Positions 51,956 through 59,889 of a stretch of DNA of 64,000 nt are shown here, in pieces (within the stretch, counting starts at the first letter, position 1; the number at the start of each line of letters is the position of its first letter). A program made the position numbers and the translations under genes. Below the pieces are notes generated by a model that was given only the letters and a program-made list of their open reading frames with translations, did not search any database and was not told the DNA's origin. This DNA comes from Foliamicus sp963666765 (GTDB taxonomy: Bacteria; Pseudomonadota; Gammaproteobacteria; Steroidobacterales; Foliamicaceae), in the NCBI GenBank assembly GCA_963666765.1, contig OY762933.1, positions 496,001 through 560,000 of the forward strand, written 5' to 3'.

Positions 51956-52417
51956 ATGACGCTCGAAGACCCTCGCAGGCAGAGTCCGGCGCAGCGATCC
52001 CGCGGTTTTACGCTCATGGAACTGCTGGTGGTGCTGGCCATCATCGGCATCCTGGCCGCGATTGCGACGGGCGTTTACGTCAGCCGCGTCGATGATGCGC
52101 GGATTACCCGGGCCCGGGCGGACATCCAGACCATAGAGGCGGCGCTGGATATATTCCGGCTGGACAATTTCCGCTACCCGACCACTGCGGAGGGCCTGGA
52201 GGCGCTGGTGGAACGGCCCAACGATCCCAACATCCGCTGGCCCGAGGGCGGTTATATGCGGCGGCTGCCGCTGGATCCCTGGAATCGCGCCTATCGCTAT
52301 GCCAGCCCGGGCCGCAGGGGCGAAGTGGATGTCTTTACGCTGGGACGCGACGGTGAGGAAGGCGGCGAGGGGCAGGATCGGGACATCGGCAACTGGAATC
52401 TCGACCGGCAGCCGTGA
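51956..52417 (+). CDS. gspG: Type II secretion major pseudopilin GspG
   Basis: Major subunit of the type II secretion pseudopilus. It has 153 residues. The prepilin peptidase site is RSRG|FTLMELLVVLAIIGIL, followed by the conserved YPTTAEGLEALVE, LPLDPWNRAYRY and the C-terminal calcium-site region ending GNWNL. It opens a seven-gene gsp cluster and lies divergent to fabG (52 bases). Confidence 0.95.
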   Translation: MTLEDPRRQSPAQRSRGFTLMELLVVLAIIGILAAIATGVYVSRVDDARITRARADIQTIEAALDIFRLDNFRYPTTAEGLEALVERPNDPNIRWPEGGYMRRLPLDPWNRAYRYASPGRRGEVDVFTLGRDGEEGGEGQDRDIGNWNLDRQP

Positions 52418-52950
52418 TGGCATACCGCAAGACCGCGCGCGCGAGGCGTGGTTTTACGCTGATCGAAATACTGGTTGTCCTGGCGCTGATCGCGGTGCTG
52501 ACGGGTTTGGCTGCCCTTTCGGCGGGCGCTGCGGGCAGCCCGGTAACGCGCGAGGCGCGCAGGCTGGCCGCCACCCTCAAGCTGGCCACCGACGAGAGCC
52601 GTCTGCAGGGAAGGGTTCTGGGGCTGAGCTTCCGTTACGACGGATATTCCTGGCTTGAACTGGTTTCCGGAGAGACGGAGCCGGGGTCCGGCCCCGATTT
52701 CCTCTGGCAAGCCCTGCCCGGGCGGGGAGCACTGGCGCCCCGGTCCTGGCCGCAGGCCATGCGGTTCGAGTTGAGGATTGACGGCCGGATGGTTACGCCG
52801 GCGTCCGCGGCCATCGATGCCGCGCCGCAGATCGTGCTTCTGCCCGAAGGCGAGTTCACGCCGTTTTCGCTGCGGCTGGTCGGCACGCGGGATGCGGACG
52901 CGACCATGCGCTTCAGGTCATCCGGGCAATTCGAGCTTGAAGGCCCGTGA
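52414..52950 (+). CDS. gspH: Type II secretion minor pseudopilin GspH
   Basis: Minor pseudopilin. It has 178 residues from GTG 52414 (or ATG 52417). The peptidase site is ARRG|FTLIEILVVLALIAVL. The mature domain has the GspH pattern LAATLKLATDESRLQGRVLG. It overlaps gspG by four bases. Confidence 0.88.
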   Translation: MMAYRKTARARRGFTLIEILVVLALIAVLTGLAALSAGAAGSPVTREARRLAATLKLATDESRLQGRVLGLSFRYDGYSWLELVSGETEPGSGPDFLWQALPGRGALAPRSWPQAMRFELRIDGRMVTPASAAIDAAPQIVLLPEGEFTPFSLRLVGTRDADATMRFRSSGQFELEGP

Positions 52951-53321
52951 AGCGAGGGTTCACCCTGCTCGAAGTGCTGGTTGCGCTGGCGATTGTCGCC
53001 CTGGGACTCAGCGCCGCATTCGCCGCCACCGGGCAGGCGGCCCGCAGCACCGAACAGTTGCGGGTCCGCACGCTGGCCCAGTGGGCGGCCGCGGACGCAC
53101 TGACGGCCTTGCGCCTGGCCGGCGAACTTCCCGGCGGGCAATCGCGACGGGAGGAAGAGATTTCCGGGCGGGTCTGGTGGGTGGATTACCGGGTCCGCGA
53201 GTCCGGCGCCGAGACCCTGCGCGACGTGGAAGTGCTGATTGGCGCCGAACGTGGCGCCCCGGTTCTGGCGGGCGCCAGGGGCATGGTGCGCATCCGGACC
53301 GAAGCGGAGGGCGAGGAATGA
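52947..53321 (+). CDS. gspI: Type II secretion minor pseudopilin GspI
   Basis: Minor pseudopilin of 124 residues, part of the I-J-K tip complex. It begins with the prepilin site KRG|FTLLEVLVALAIVALG immediately after the GTG. The later RVWWVDYRV fits the GspI fold. It overlaps gspH and gspJ by four bases each. Confidence 0.9.
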   Translation: MKRGFTLLEVLVALAIVALGLSAAFAATGQAARSTEQLRVRTLAQWAAADALTALRLAGELPGGQSRREEEISGRVWWVDYRVRESGAETLRDVEVLIGAERGAPVLAGARGMVRIRTEAEGEE

Positions 53322-53938
53322 AGATCCGTTCCCGCCTGAGCGGCTTTACCCTGATCGAATTGCTGGTGGCCCTTGCCATCTTCGCCGTGATGGCGACGCT
53401 GGCCTTCGGCGGAATCGGCGAAGCGGTCATACAGTCGGAACGGCTGGACCGGCAGCAACAGCGCTGGCAGGCCCTGCAGCGGGCCGTGCGTCTGATGGAA
53501 AACGATCTTGCCCAGTTGCGCTCCCGCCCGGTGCGCGGCATCCTGGGCCAGGATTACGAGCCGGCGGTGGAAGCGTCCGGTGCGGGCGATCTGATCTTTA
53601 CCCGGGGGGGTTGGCTGAACCCGGGATTGCTGCCGCGGGCCGAATTGCAGCGGGTGCGTTACCGATTCGTCGACGGCCGCCTGCTCAGGGAGTACTGGCC
53701 GGTGCTGGACCGGGTCGGGGCAACCGAGGCAAGCGGAGAGGTGCTGCTTGCGGAAATGGAAGATTTCCGGGTGGAATTTCTGCCTGCGGCCGGAGCGGGG
53801 TCGGCCGCGTGGACCGCGTTCTGGCCGCCGCCCGGCGATTTCTCCGCCGAGACGCTGCCGGCCGGAGTGCGGATTACGCTCGCAGTTGCGGGCGTCGGAA
53901 CGGTCGCGCGACTCATCGAGGTGAACCTTGAGAATTGA
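53318..53938 (+). CDS. gspJ: Type II secretion minor pseudopilin GspJ
   Basis: Minor pseudopilin of 206 residues. The cleavage site is LSG|FTLIELLVALAIFAVM, followed by LQRAVRLMENDLAQLRSRPV, typical of GspJ. The ATG at 53318 overlaps gspI (ATGA), although the frame is open much further upstream. Ends by overlapping gspK. Confidence 0.9.
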   Translation: MKIRSRLSGFTLIELLVALAIFAVMATLAFGGIGEAVIQSERLDRQQQRWQALQRAVRLMENDLAQLRSRPVRGILGQDYEPAVEASGAGDLIFTRGGWLNPGLLPRAELQRVRYRFVDGRLLREYWPVLDRVGATEASGEVLLAEMEDFRVEFLPAAGAGSAAWTAFWPPPGDFSAETLPAGVRITLAVAGVGTVARLIEVNLEN

Positions 53939-54884
53939 TCGCTCCCAGCGGGGACTGGCGCTGATTTCCGCGCTGCTCATCGTCAGCCTGGCCGGAGTTC
54001 TGGGTGCGGCGCGGATGTTTGCCCTGCAGCTCGAAACACAGTCCTCCAGGGCGTTGATCGGCAGCGCGCAGGCGCGCCTGCTGGCCCTGGGTATCGAGGA
54101 GCTGGCGGCTGAAATCCTGGCCGAAGATGCGCTCAGCAGCGACACGGACCACTACGGCGAACCCTGGTTCCGCGGCCTTGGCGACATGAACGTGGGGCCA
54201 ATGCGGATTCAGGGGACAATGGAAGACATGCAGGGGCGCTTTAACCTGAACAACCTCGTAACCCCTCAGGGCACGCCGGACATGATCGCGGTCGACCAGT
54301 TCAGGCGCCTGCTGCGCGTGTTGCAACTCGACGAAACGCTCGCCTACAGGACGCTGGACTGGATGGACGCCGACAACCTTCCGCAGCCTTCGGTGGGCGC
54401 CGAAGACGAAGCCTATACGCGGCTTGCGCCGCCCTACCAGGCCCCCAACCGTCCGATGGAAGACGTATCGGAGCTCCTGGCGGTGGAGGGCGTCGACGCC
54501 GAGATCTGGCGCGTGCTTTCGCCGCACGTAACGGCGCTGCCGGTGGCCGGAACGCCGATTCCCGTCAACGTCAACACCGCGACGGAGGCAGTGCTGCGGT
54601 CGCTTGCGGAATACCCGGACCCCGCCCTGGCGCAGCGCTGGCGCGAACGGCAACTTTCCGGCGGCATGGTCGACCTCGGCGAGGTGCAGTCCGCACTGCC
54701 TTCCCAAATGGCCGGGCGGGTTTCGCTATCCAGCAACTGGTTCGCACTTCGCCTGGCCGTCAACGCCGACGGTACGCGCTTTTATCTGACCAGTTTGCTG
54801 GACCGCAGCCACGGCCAGGTCCAGGCTCGCTGGCGCCGCCAGGGATTGCCGCCGGAAGCCTGGCTGGCGCCGGTCGAAGGCTAA
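53928..54884 (+). CDS. gspK: Type II secretion minor pseudopilin GspK
   Basis: Large tip pseudopilin of 318 residues. The N-terminus SQRGLALISALLIVSLAG is the variant GspK site, which often lacks the +5 glutamate. DMQGRFNLNNLV, LDWMDADNLPQ and PVNVNTATEAVL (the helix-hairpin-helix-like SAM region) are characteristic. The start is TTG at 53928 with GAGGTG 4 bases before it, inside the end of gspJ. Confidence 0.92.
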   Translation: MRIDRSQRGLALISALLIVSLAGVLGAARMFALQLETQSSRALIGSAQARLLALGIEELAAEILAEDALSSDTDHYGEPWFRGLGDMNVGPMRIQGTMEDMQGRFNLNNLVTPQGTPDMIAVDQFRRLLRVLQLDETLAYRTLDWMDADNLPQPSVGAEDEAYTRLAPPYQAPNRPMEDVSELLAVEGVDAEIWRVLSPHVTALPVAGTPIPVNVNTATEAVLRSLAEYPDPALAQRWRERQLSGGMVDLGEVQSALPSQMAGRVSLSSNWFALRLAVNADGTRFYLTSLLDRSHGQVQARWRRQGLPPEAWLAPVEG

Positions 54885-54909
54885 GATCGGCTCAGGGCGC
54901 TGCGCGGCG

Positions 54910-56133
54910 ATGGAATACCTGGTAATCCGGATCAGAGACCTCGAAGGGAGCGCCTGCTGGCAGGCCGTGGACGCCCACGGCGCGCCGCTGGCCGAGAGCG
55001 GCGAAGGAGACCTGGAGCAGGCCGCGGAGCTGGTCGACGGGTGCAAGGTCGTCCTTCTGATCCCGGCGCGCGAAGTATTTCGGGCCCGCCTGGGCCTGCC
55101 GGCGCGTGGGCGCCGTTCGGCGGTGCGGGGCGCCAAGTACGCGCTGGAAGACCGAATTGCGGGCGACGTGGAGGACCTGCATTTTGCGGTAGGCGCTGCT
55201 GACGGCGATGAACTGGACGTGGCGGCCGTGGACCGGAAATGGCTGGCCGCCCTCCTGGAAAGGGCGATAGAGGCGGGATTGCGGCCGGTCGCGGTTCATG
55301 GTGAAGGCGACGCCCTTCCCGACCTTCCCAACACCGCCGCGGCGCTGCTGGAGGCGGACAGCCTGCTGCTGCGCGACGGCAGTGGGCAAGTCGTGTCGGC
55401 CGGGCCGGCGGAGCTCGCGGGGCTCGTCGACATCGCCTGCGCCAAACACGCCGGCGAGCAGGCCGTTCCGTTCCGGCTGGTGATCTATTGCGAGTCCGGT
55501 ATCGAGGATGCGGCACGGGAAGCGATGACTCACCTGGACGGACGGGAGGTGGAACTCAGGCTGCTGGACCAGGGCGTCATGCCGCAGCTGGCCGCGGAGT
55601 CGATGTCCGGCGAGGCCGTGAACCTGTTGCAGGGTGAATTCCGGCCCCGCAATGACCGCAGCCGCGGGCTCCGCGAAATCGCTGTCGGCCTGCTTGCCGT
55701 GGCCCTGCTGTTGCCCGGGTACCTGGCCATGGACGGTTGGCGTGCGCACCGGGAATACCGGTCAATTGCGGAAGCTGTGGAAGCGCGGCTGCGGCAACTG
55801 ATGCCGGATGTCGGAGCGGCAGCGGAACTCAGGGGCGAGTTCAGGCGCCGCATCGCCTCGGCTGATCTGTCCGCGGCCGCCAACAGCGACGGGTTCCTGC
55901 GGCTGCTGCAATCTCTGGAGCTCGACGGCAGCGACCGGACCAGCGTGCTGGGGCTGAACTACGGCAGCGGATCAGCCAGCGTGCGCCTGGCGGCCGCGGA
56001 CATGGAAACGCTGGAAAAGGCCCGTCGAAGCCTGATCGCCAGCGGCTATTCAGTTCTGATCCAGACTGCCGTGCCGGAGTCCAACGGATCGGTCGTGGGT
56101 GAACTGAGTATTCGTGATGACCCGGACCGCTGA
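54910..56133 (+). CDS. gspL: Type II secretion inner-membrane protein GspL
   Basis: Links the cytoplasmic ATPase GspE to the inner-membrane platform. It has 407 residues. The cytoplasmic actin-like domain (about 1-250) opens with VIRIRDLEGSACWQAVDAHG and has VVLLIPAREVFRARLGLP. A single transmembrane helix is near 261-276, followed by a periplasmic ferredoxin-like domain. It starts 25 bases after gspK and overlaps gspM. Confidence 0.87.
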   Translation: MEYLVIRIRDLEGSACWQAVDAHGAPLAESGEGDLEQAAELVDGCKVVLLIPAREVFRARLGLPARGRRSAVRGAKYALEDRIAGDVEDLHFAVGAADGDELDVAAVDRKWLAALLERAIEAGLRPVAVHGEGDALPDLPNTAAALLEADSLLLRDGSGQVVSAGPAELAGLVDIACAKHAGEQAVPFRLVIYCESGIEDAAREAMTHLDGREVELRLLDQGVMPQLAAESMSGEAVNLLQGEFRPRNDRSRGLREIAVGLLAVALLLPGYLAMDGWRAHREYRSIAEAVEARLRQLMPDVGAAAELRGEFRRRIASADLSAAANSDGFLRLLQSLELDGSDRTSVLGLNYGSGSASVRLAAADMETLEKARRSLIASGYSVLIQTAVPESNGSVVGELSIRDDPDR

Positions 56134-56599
56134 GCTCTGGCGTGACAGATCGGCGCGCGAGCAGGTGCTGCTCGGGGCGCTGGCGCTGTTGGCGCTCGGC
56201 GCGATCTGGTATTTCGCCGCGGTCGGCCCGCTGCTGGAGCGGGCCGAAATCAACAAGCAGAGGCGCGCAGCGGAGACCGCGTTGCTTGAACGGGTGGAAC
56301 GACTGGGCAGCCGGATGCCGGCCCTGCCCGCGCCGCGCCCGCGATCGGACGCCTCGCTGCTGCTTCTGGTCAACCGTTCAATCCGCGACGCCGGCCTGGG
56401 CGGTTTTCTTGAGGAAGGCGCCGCCGATGGCGAGTCCCGCGTCCGCCTGCGCCTGTTCGACGCCCCGTTTCCGCAGGTCAGCGCATGGTTAGCCAGCCTT
56501 GCGGTACAGGAAGGCATCCGCACCGTCAGCGCCGACATCGAGCGTGGCTCGTCGCCCGGCGTCACCCGGGTCAGCTTGGTACTGGAACGCAGCGACTAG
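56114..56599 (+). CDS. gspM: Type II secretion inner-membrane protein GspM
   Basis: Partner of GspL. It has 161 residues, GTG 56114 or ATG 56117 start. The short cytoplasmic N-terminus RTAELWRDRSAREQVLLGAL is followed by one membrane helix (about 19-38) and a periplasmic domain with the GspM-like pattern. The stop converges with the helicase gene, sharing a CTAG. No gspN follows. Confidence 0.87.
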   Translation: MMTRTAELWRDRSAREQVLLGALALLALGAIWYFAAVGPLLERAEINKQRRAAETALLERVERLGSRMPALPAPRPRSDASLLLLVNRSIRDAGLGGFLEEGAADGESRVRLRLFDAPFPQVSAWLASLAVQEGIRTVSADIERGSSPGVTRVSLVLERSD

Positions 56600-59500
56600 T
56601 CGGTCGCGCCATCCTCCGCCGCGGAGACTTCGCGGAAGGCGCGGTGCAGAGGAAAGTAGAGCGCGGTTCGGATTGGGCGGTTCTCCCGCGCCCGCATGGC
56701 TGAACGGTACCGCTCCAGTTGCGGCGCGTATCGCCGTTCCTCTTCATCCAGGAAACTATCCAGGTCGGCGCCTTCGTGGCGGGAAGTCTTGTAGTCCACG
56801 ATCCAGCGCTCGCCCTCATACACGAAGCTGCGGTCCAGGATCAGGCTGCGAGTGCGGCCATCTTCCTGCAATGAAAGCGGCAGTTCGCTGGCCGCTTCCT
56901 CGTGGCGCTCCAGCGTCCAGCGGCCCTTTTCGTCATCCAGCGTATTGCGTAGCGCGGTCTCCACGTCGGCTGTCAGTGACTCCAGTTCGTCCGACGGAAC
57001 GCCGTAAGACTGCAGGATGCGGCGGGTCCTGGGGCGCAGGCTATCGAGATGCCCGGGCAAGAACGCATCCGTACCCCGCTCGGCAAATTCCTGCAGCCAG
57101 CGGTGCACCGTGAGGCCGAGGACCCGGGCGCGCTCGCCGGCCCAGACGTACGAAGGCGACTGAACCGCCTCGGGCGCGGGAGCGGCCATGGGCTCGGGAG
57201 GCTTCGGCGGTCGCCAGTCCGTTGGCACGCGATGGATGACGGGGTCCACGAAGCGCCGCCTTCTTGCGCTGCGCCCCTTGGCCGGCAACGGCGCCGGAGG
57301 CTTCTCGTCGAACAGGCGTTCCAGGGCTTCCTGCAGGTCGGCCGCCATGGTTCTTGCCGTGGGCCTGAACTCTCCCGGACCCTGCGTCTCTTCGTCCCGG
57401 ACGAGACCCACCAGCAGGTTAAGCCGGCTGCGCGCACGGGTGCTCGCCACGTAGAGCAGGCGCTTGCGCTCGGCGTCTTCGCGCGCTTTCGCCAGCGCAT
57501 CGAGGTAGGCAAACACGGCATCGTCGTCATTGCCGCGGCTTGACGGCGGAACGGCCAAGAGGGTCGCGCTCCCCGCCTTCCCGTCCGGGCCGTCTTCGCC
57601 GGGCGGCGGCTGCCACCAACGCAGGACAGGCGCCCTGCCGCCCGTTATGTTGCGCCCCAGCCCCGGCAGGATGACGGTGTCGAACTCAAGGCCCTTGGCC
57701 TTGTGCATGGTCAGGATCTGTACCTGGGCGCCGGTTTCCGGGTTGGTCACGAACTCGTCGGCGAGTTGCAGCGTGCGGGCAACCGCGTCATCGATCAGGC
57801 TGCCTGTGCTGGCTTCGGCGAGGCTGTCCAGGAACTCGCCGGCGTGACGCACGGCATTCGCGTCGGTGTTGCCTGCTGGTCCTCCCAGCGCCAGCCAGGT
57901 CCCTTCCACCCAGCTGCGAAAATCCAGCTGTCCCTTCAATTCAAGTGCGTTCTCAAGCACCGGGATGACGCGGGCCAGGCGAGCCTGCCCGTCCTCGCTC
58001 AGCGCCTCCAATCGTTTGGCGTCCGAAAGCAACTCGTGGATTGTCTTTCCCGGGTCGTTATGACAGAGCCGGTGCAGGTCTTCAAGAGTCAGGCCGCACC
58101 ATGGCGCTCTCAACAGGGCCAGCCATGCAATCCGGTCGGCGGGCTGCGCCAGTGCGCGCGCGACGGCGGCGAGGTCCTGCACCACGCTGTAGCGCCTGCG
58201 GCGATCGAACTCGGTGCGGCTGACCTTGATTTCGGTCCTGCTCAGGGCATGGCTGATCTCCTCGCCATGCGTGCGGCTGCGAACGAGAATTCCGATGGTG
58301 TCGTTCAGGCGTTCTTTCAGGGTCTTTCGCACGAGCCGCTCGACGATTGCAACCTCCGATTCATGGTCGCCCTTGCGGAAATGGTGCAGCTCGACCCCGG
58401 AGGCTTCCGAGGCCGCGCCCGGGGCCGGTTCGCAGGGTGTATAGGGCACCGTGCCCATGTGCGTATCGCCGCGGGCCGGAAAGACCTGCGGGAATATCTC
58501 GTTGAACCAGCCGACAAGCACGGGTGTCGAACGGAAGTTGACAGTCAATTTCAGCAGTTCCGGCCGCAACTGTTCCAGCCCCAGCTCGCAGACCCGCAGG
58601 TAACCGCGCACGTCGGCTTCGCGGAACCCGTAGATGGATTGCATGGGGTCGCCCACCATGAATACCGTGCGTCCGTCTCCGTCCTGCCACTCGCGGATCA
58701 TTTGCTGCAGCAGGTCCAGCTGGGTGCGGGAGGTATCCTGAAACTCGTCCACCAGGATGTGGCGCAGCCGCGCATCCAGGCGCTCGGCCAGGAAAGACGG
58801 CCGATCGGCCTGCCCCAGGGCCCTGAGGGCCGCCTGGCTGACCTCGGTGTAGTCGGTTTCCCGGCGTTGGGCGAACAGGACCTTCAGATGCGCAAAGGCG
58901 TTTCGCAGGACCCGCATGACGCAATGCACCAGTTCCAGGCGTTCATCTTCGTACGCGGGCGATTCCAGGATGCGCAGACGCGCAAGGCGCTCGCGAAACT
59001 CGCGGGAATTGCGAATGGCCTTTTCCAGTTCCGGATCGAGTTCCTTCCTGAACCTGACATACCAGTCGTTCTTCTTTGTCAGAAGGTCGGCGGCAGCCCG
59101 GCCCCAGCCCGCGAGCGCTTCGGGTCGGGCGGGGTCTTGCGATTCTCCTTCGCCTGCCCAAAGCCGGACAAAGGCGGATTCGAATGCGCTGCGGTGCCGT
59201 CCAAGGCTGTCCAGCATTCGGCCGGTCTCGCGCCGCACCAGACCGCGCAGCGCCGCCTTGAGCGTGCCGGCATTGTCTTCGGCGCCGAGCAGCGGCAGCC
59301 ACTGCTCGCGCCTTGCCAGCATCCCCGCGATCAGTTCGGTGAACTGCTGCGCTTGACCATCCAGGCGCCGCAGCAGGGTTTCCACGTCGTGGTCACCCTG
59401 CCGGATGCCCTCGCGCAATAGGGTTTTCGCGGTCAGTTCGTACAAGGGTTTGGCGTCGGCTCGAAGGCTGCCAAGCGCCCCGCCGCCGCTGGAAACAGGT

Positions 59501-59889
59501 GAACTCACCGCCAGCCAGGATCCCAGGGCGTCGATGGTGATGATGCGCAGGCGGGCGGGGTTGTCCGGAAGGTCCCAGCCGCGCTTGCGCGACTGCTCGA
59601 GCACGCGCCGTGCCAGGCGCAGGCTCAGCTGGCGGTGGGGAGGCGCGTGGGGGTGCTCGGATGCCGCCTCTCTCAGGCTCCTCGATACGCGCTCGCGCAT
59701 TTCAGCGGCCGCCTTGCGGGTAAACGTAATGGCCAGCACGGCGTCGGGTTCCTGCTCGCGTCCCAGCAGCCGCAGGTAGCGCTGGACCAGCAATTCGGTC
59801 TTGCCCGAACCTGCGGGGGCCTGGACGATGAACGAGCGCTTCGGGTCGAGCGCCCGTTCGCGAATTCCCTGGTCGGCCGGAGCCGTCAC
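56596..59889 (-). CDS. addA: UvrD-type helicase/PD-(D/E)XK nuclease, AddA-like
   Basis: ATP-dependent helicase-nuclease for double-strand-break repair, paired with the AddB-like gene. It has 1097 residues from the GTG at 59887-59889, which overlaps the addB-like stop (GTGA); frame upstream of it is only the antisense-free continuation within addB. Walker A is QAPAGSGKTELLVQRY, motif Ia ITFTRKAAAEMRERV, Walker B LVDEFQDTSRTQLDLL, and motif V-like MHKAKGLEFDTVILPG. The C-terminal nuclease motif is WIVDYKTSRHEG. No IscS/RecBCD-type RecC is seen nearby. Confidence 0.9.
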   Translation of the reverse strand: MTAPADQGIRERALDPKRSFIVQAPAGSGKTELLVQRYLRLLGREQEPDAVLAITFTRKAAAEMRERVSRSLREAASEHPHAPPHRQLSLRLARRVLEQSRKRGWDLPDNPARLRIITIDALGSWLAVSSPVSSGGGALGSLRADAKPLYELTAKTLLREGIRQGDHDVETLLRRLDGQAQQFTELIAGMLARREQWLPLLGAEDNAGTLKAALRGLVRRETGRMLDSLGRHRSAFESAFVRLWAGEGESQDPARPEALAGWGRAAADLLTKKNDWYVRFRKELDPELEKAIRNSREFRERLARLRILESPAYEDERLELVHCVMRVLRNAFAHLKVLFAQRRETDYTEVSQAALRALGQADRPSFLAERLDARLRHILVDEFQDTSRTQLDLLQQMIREWQDGDGRTVFMVGDPMQSIYGFREADVRGYLRVCELGLEQLRPELLKLTVNFRSTPVLVGWFNEIFPQVFPARGDTHMGTVPYTPCEPAPGAASEASGVELHHFRKGDHESEVAIVERLVRKTLKERLNDTIGILVRSRTHGEEISHALSRTEIKVSRTEFDRRRRYSVVQDLAAVARALAQPADRIAWLALLRAPWCGLTLEDLHRLCHNDPGKTIHELLSDAKRLEALSEDGQARLARVIPVLENALELKGQLDFRSWVEGTWLALGGPAGNTDANAVRHAGEFLDSLAEASTGSLIDDAVARTLQLADEFVTNPETGAQVQILTMHKAKGLEFDTVILPGLGRNITGGRAPVLRWWQPPPGEDGPDGKAGSATLLAVPPSSRGNDDDAVFAYLDALAKAREDAERKRLLYVASTRARSRLNLLVGLVRDEETQGPGEFRPTARTMAADLQEALERLFDEKPPAPLPAKGRSARRRRFVDPVIHRVPTDWRPPKPPEPMAAPAPEAVQSPSYVWAGERARVLGLTVHRWLQEFAERGTDAFLPGHLDSLRPRTRRILQSYGVPSDELESLTADVETALRNTLDDEKGRWTLERHEEAASELPLSLQEDGRTRSLILDRSFVYEGERWIVDYKTSRHEGADLDSFLDEEERRYAPQLERYRSAMRARENRPIRTALYFPLHRAFREVSAAEDGATD

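Noticed and set aside
51904..52050. Longer start for fabG
   Set aside because: It would read antisense through the start of gspG and add residues absent from FabG proteins.
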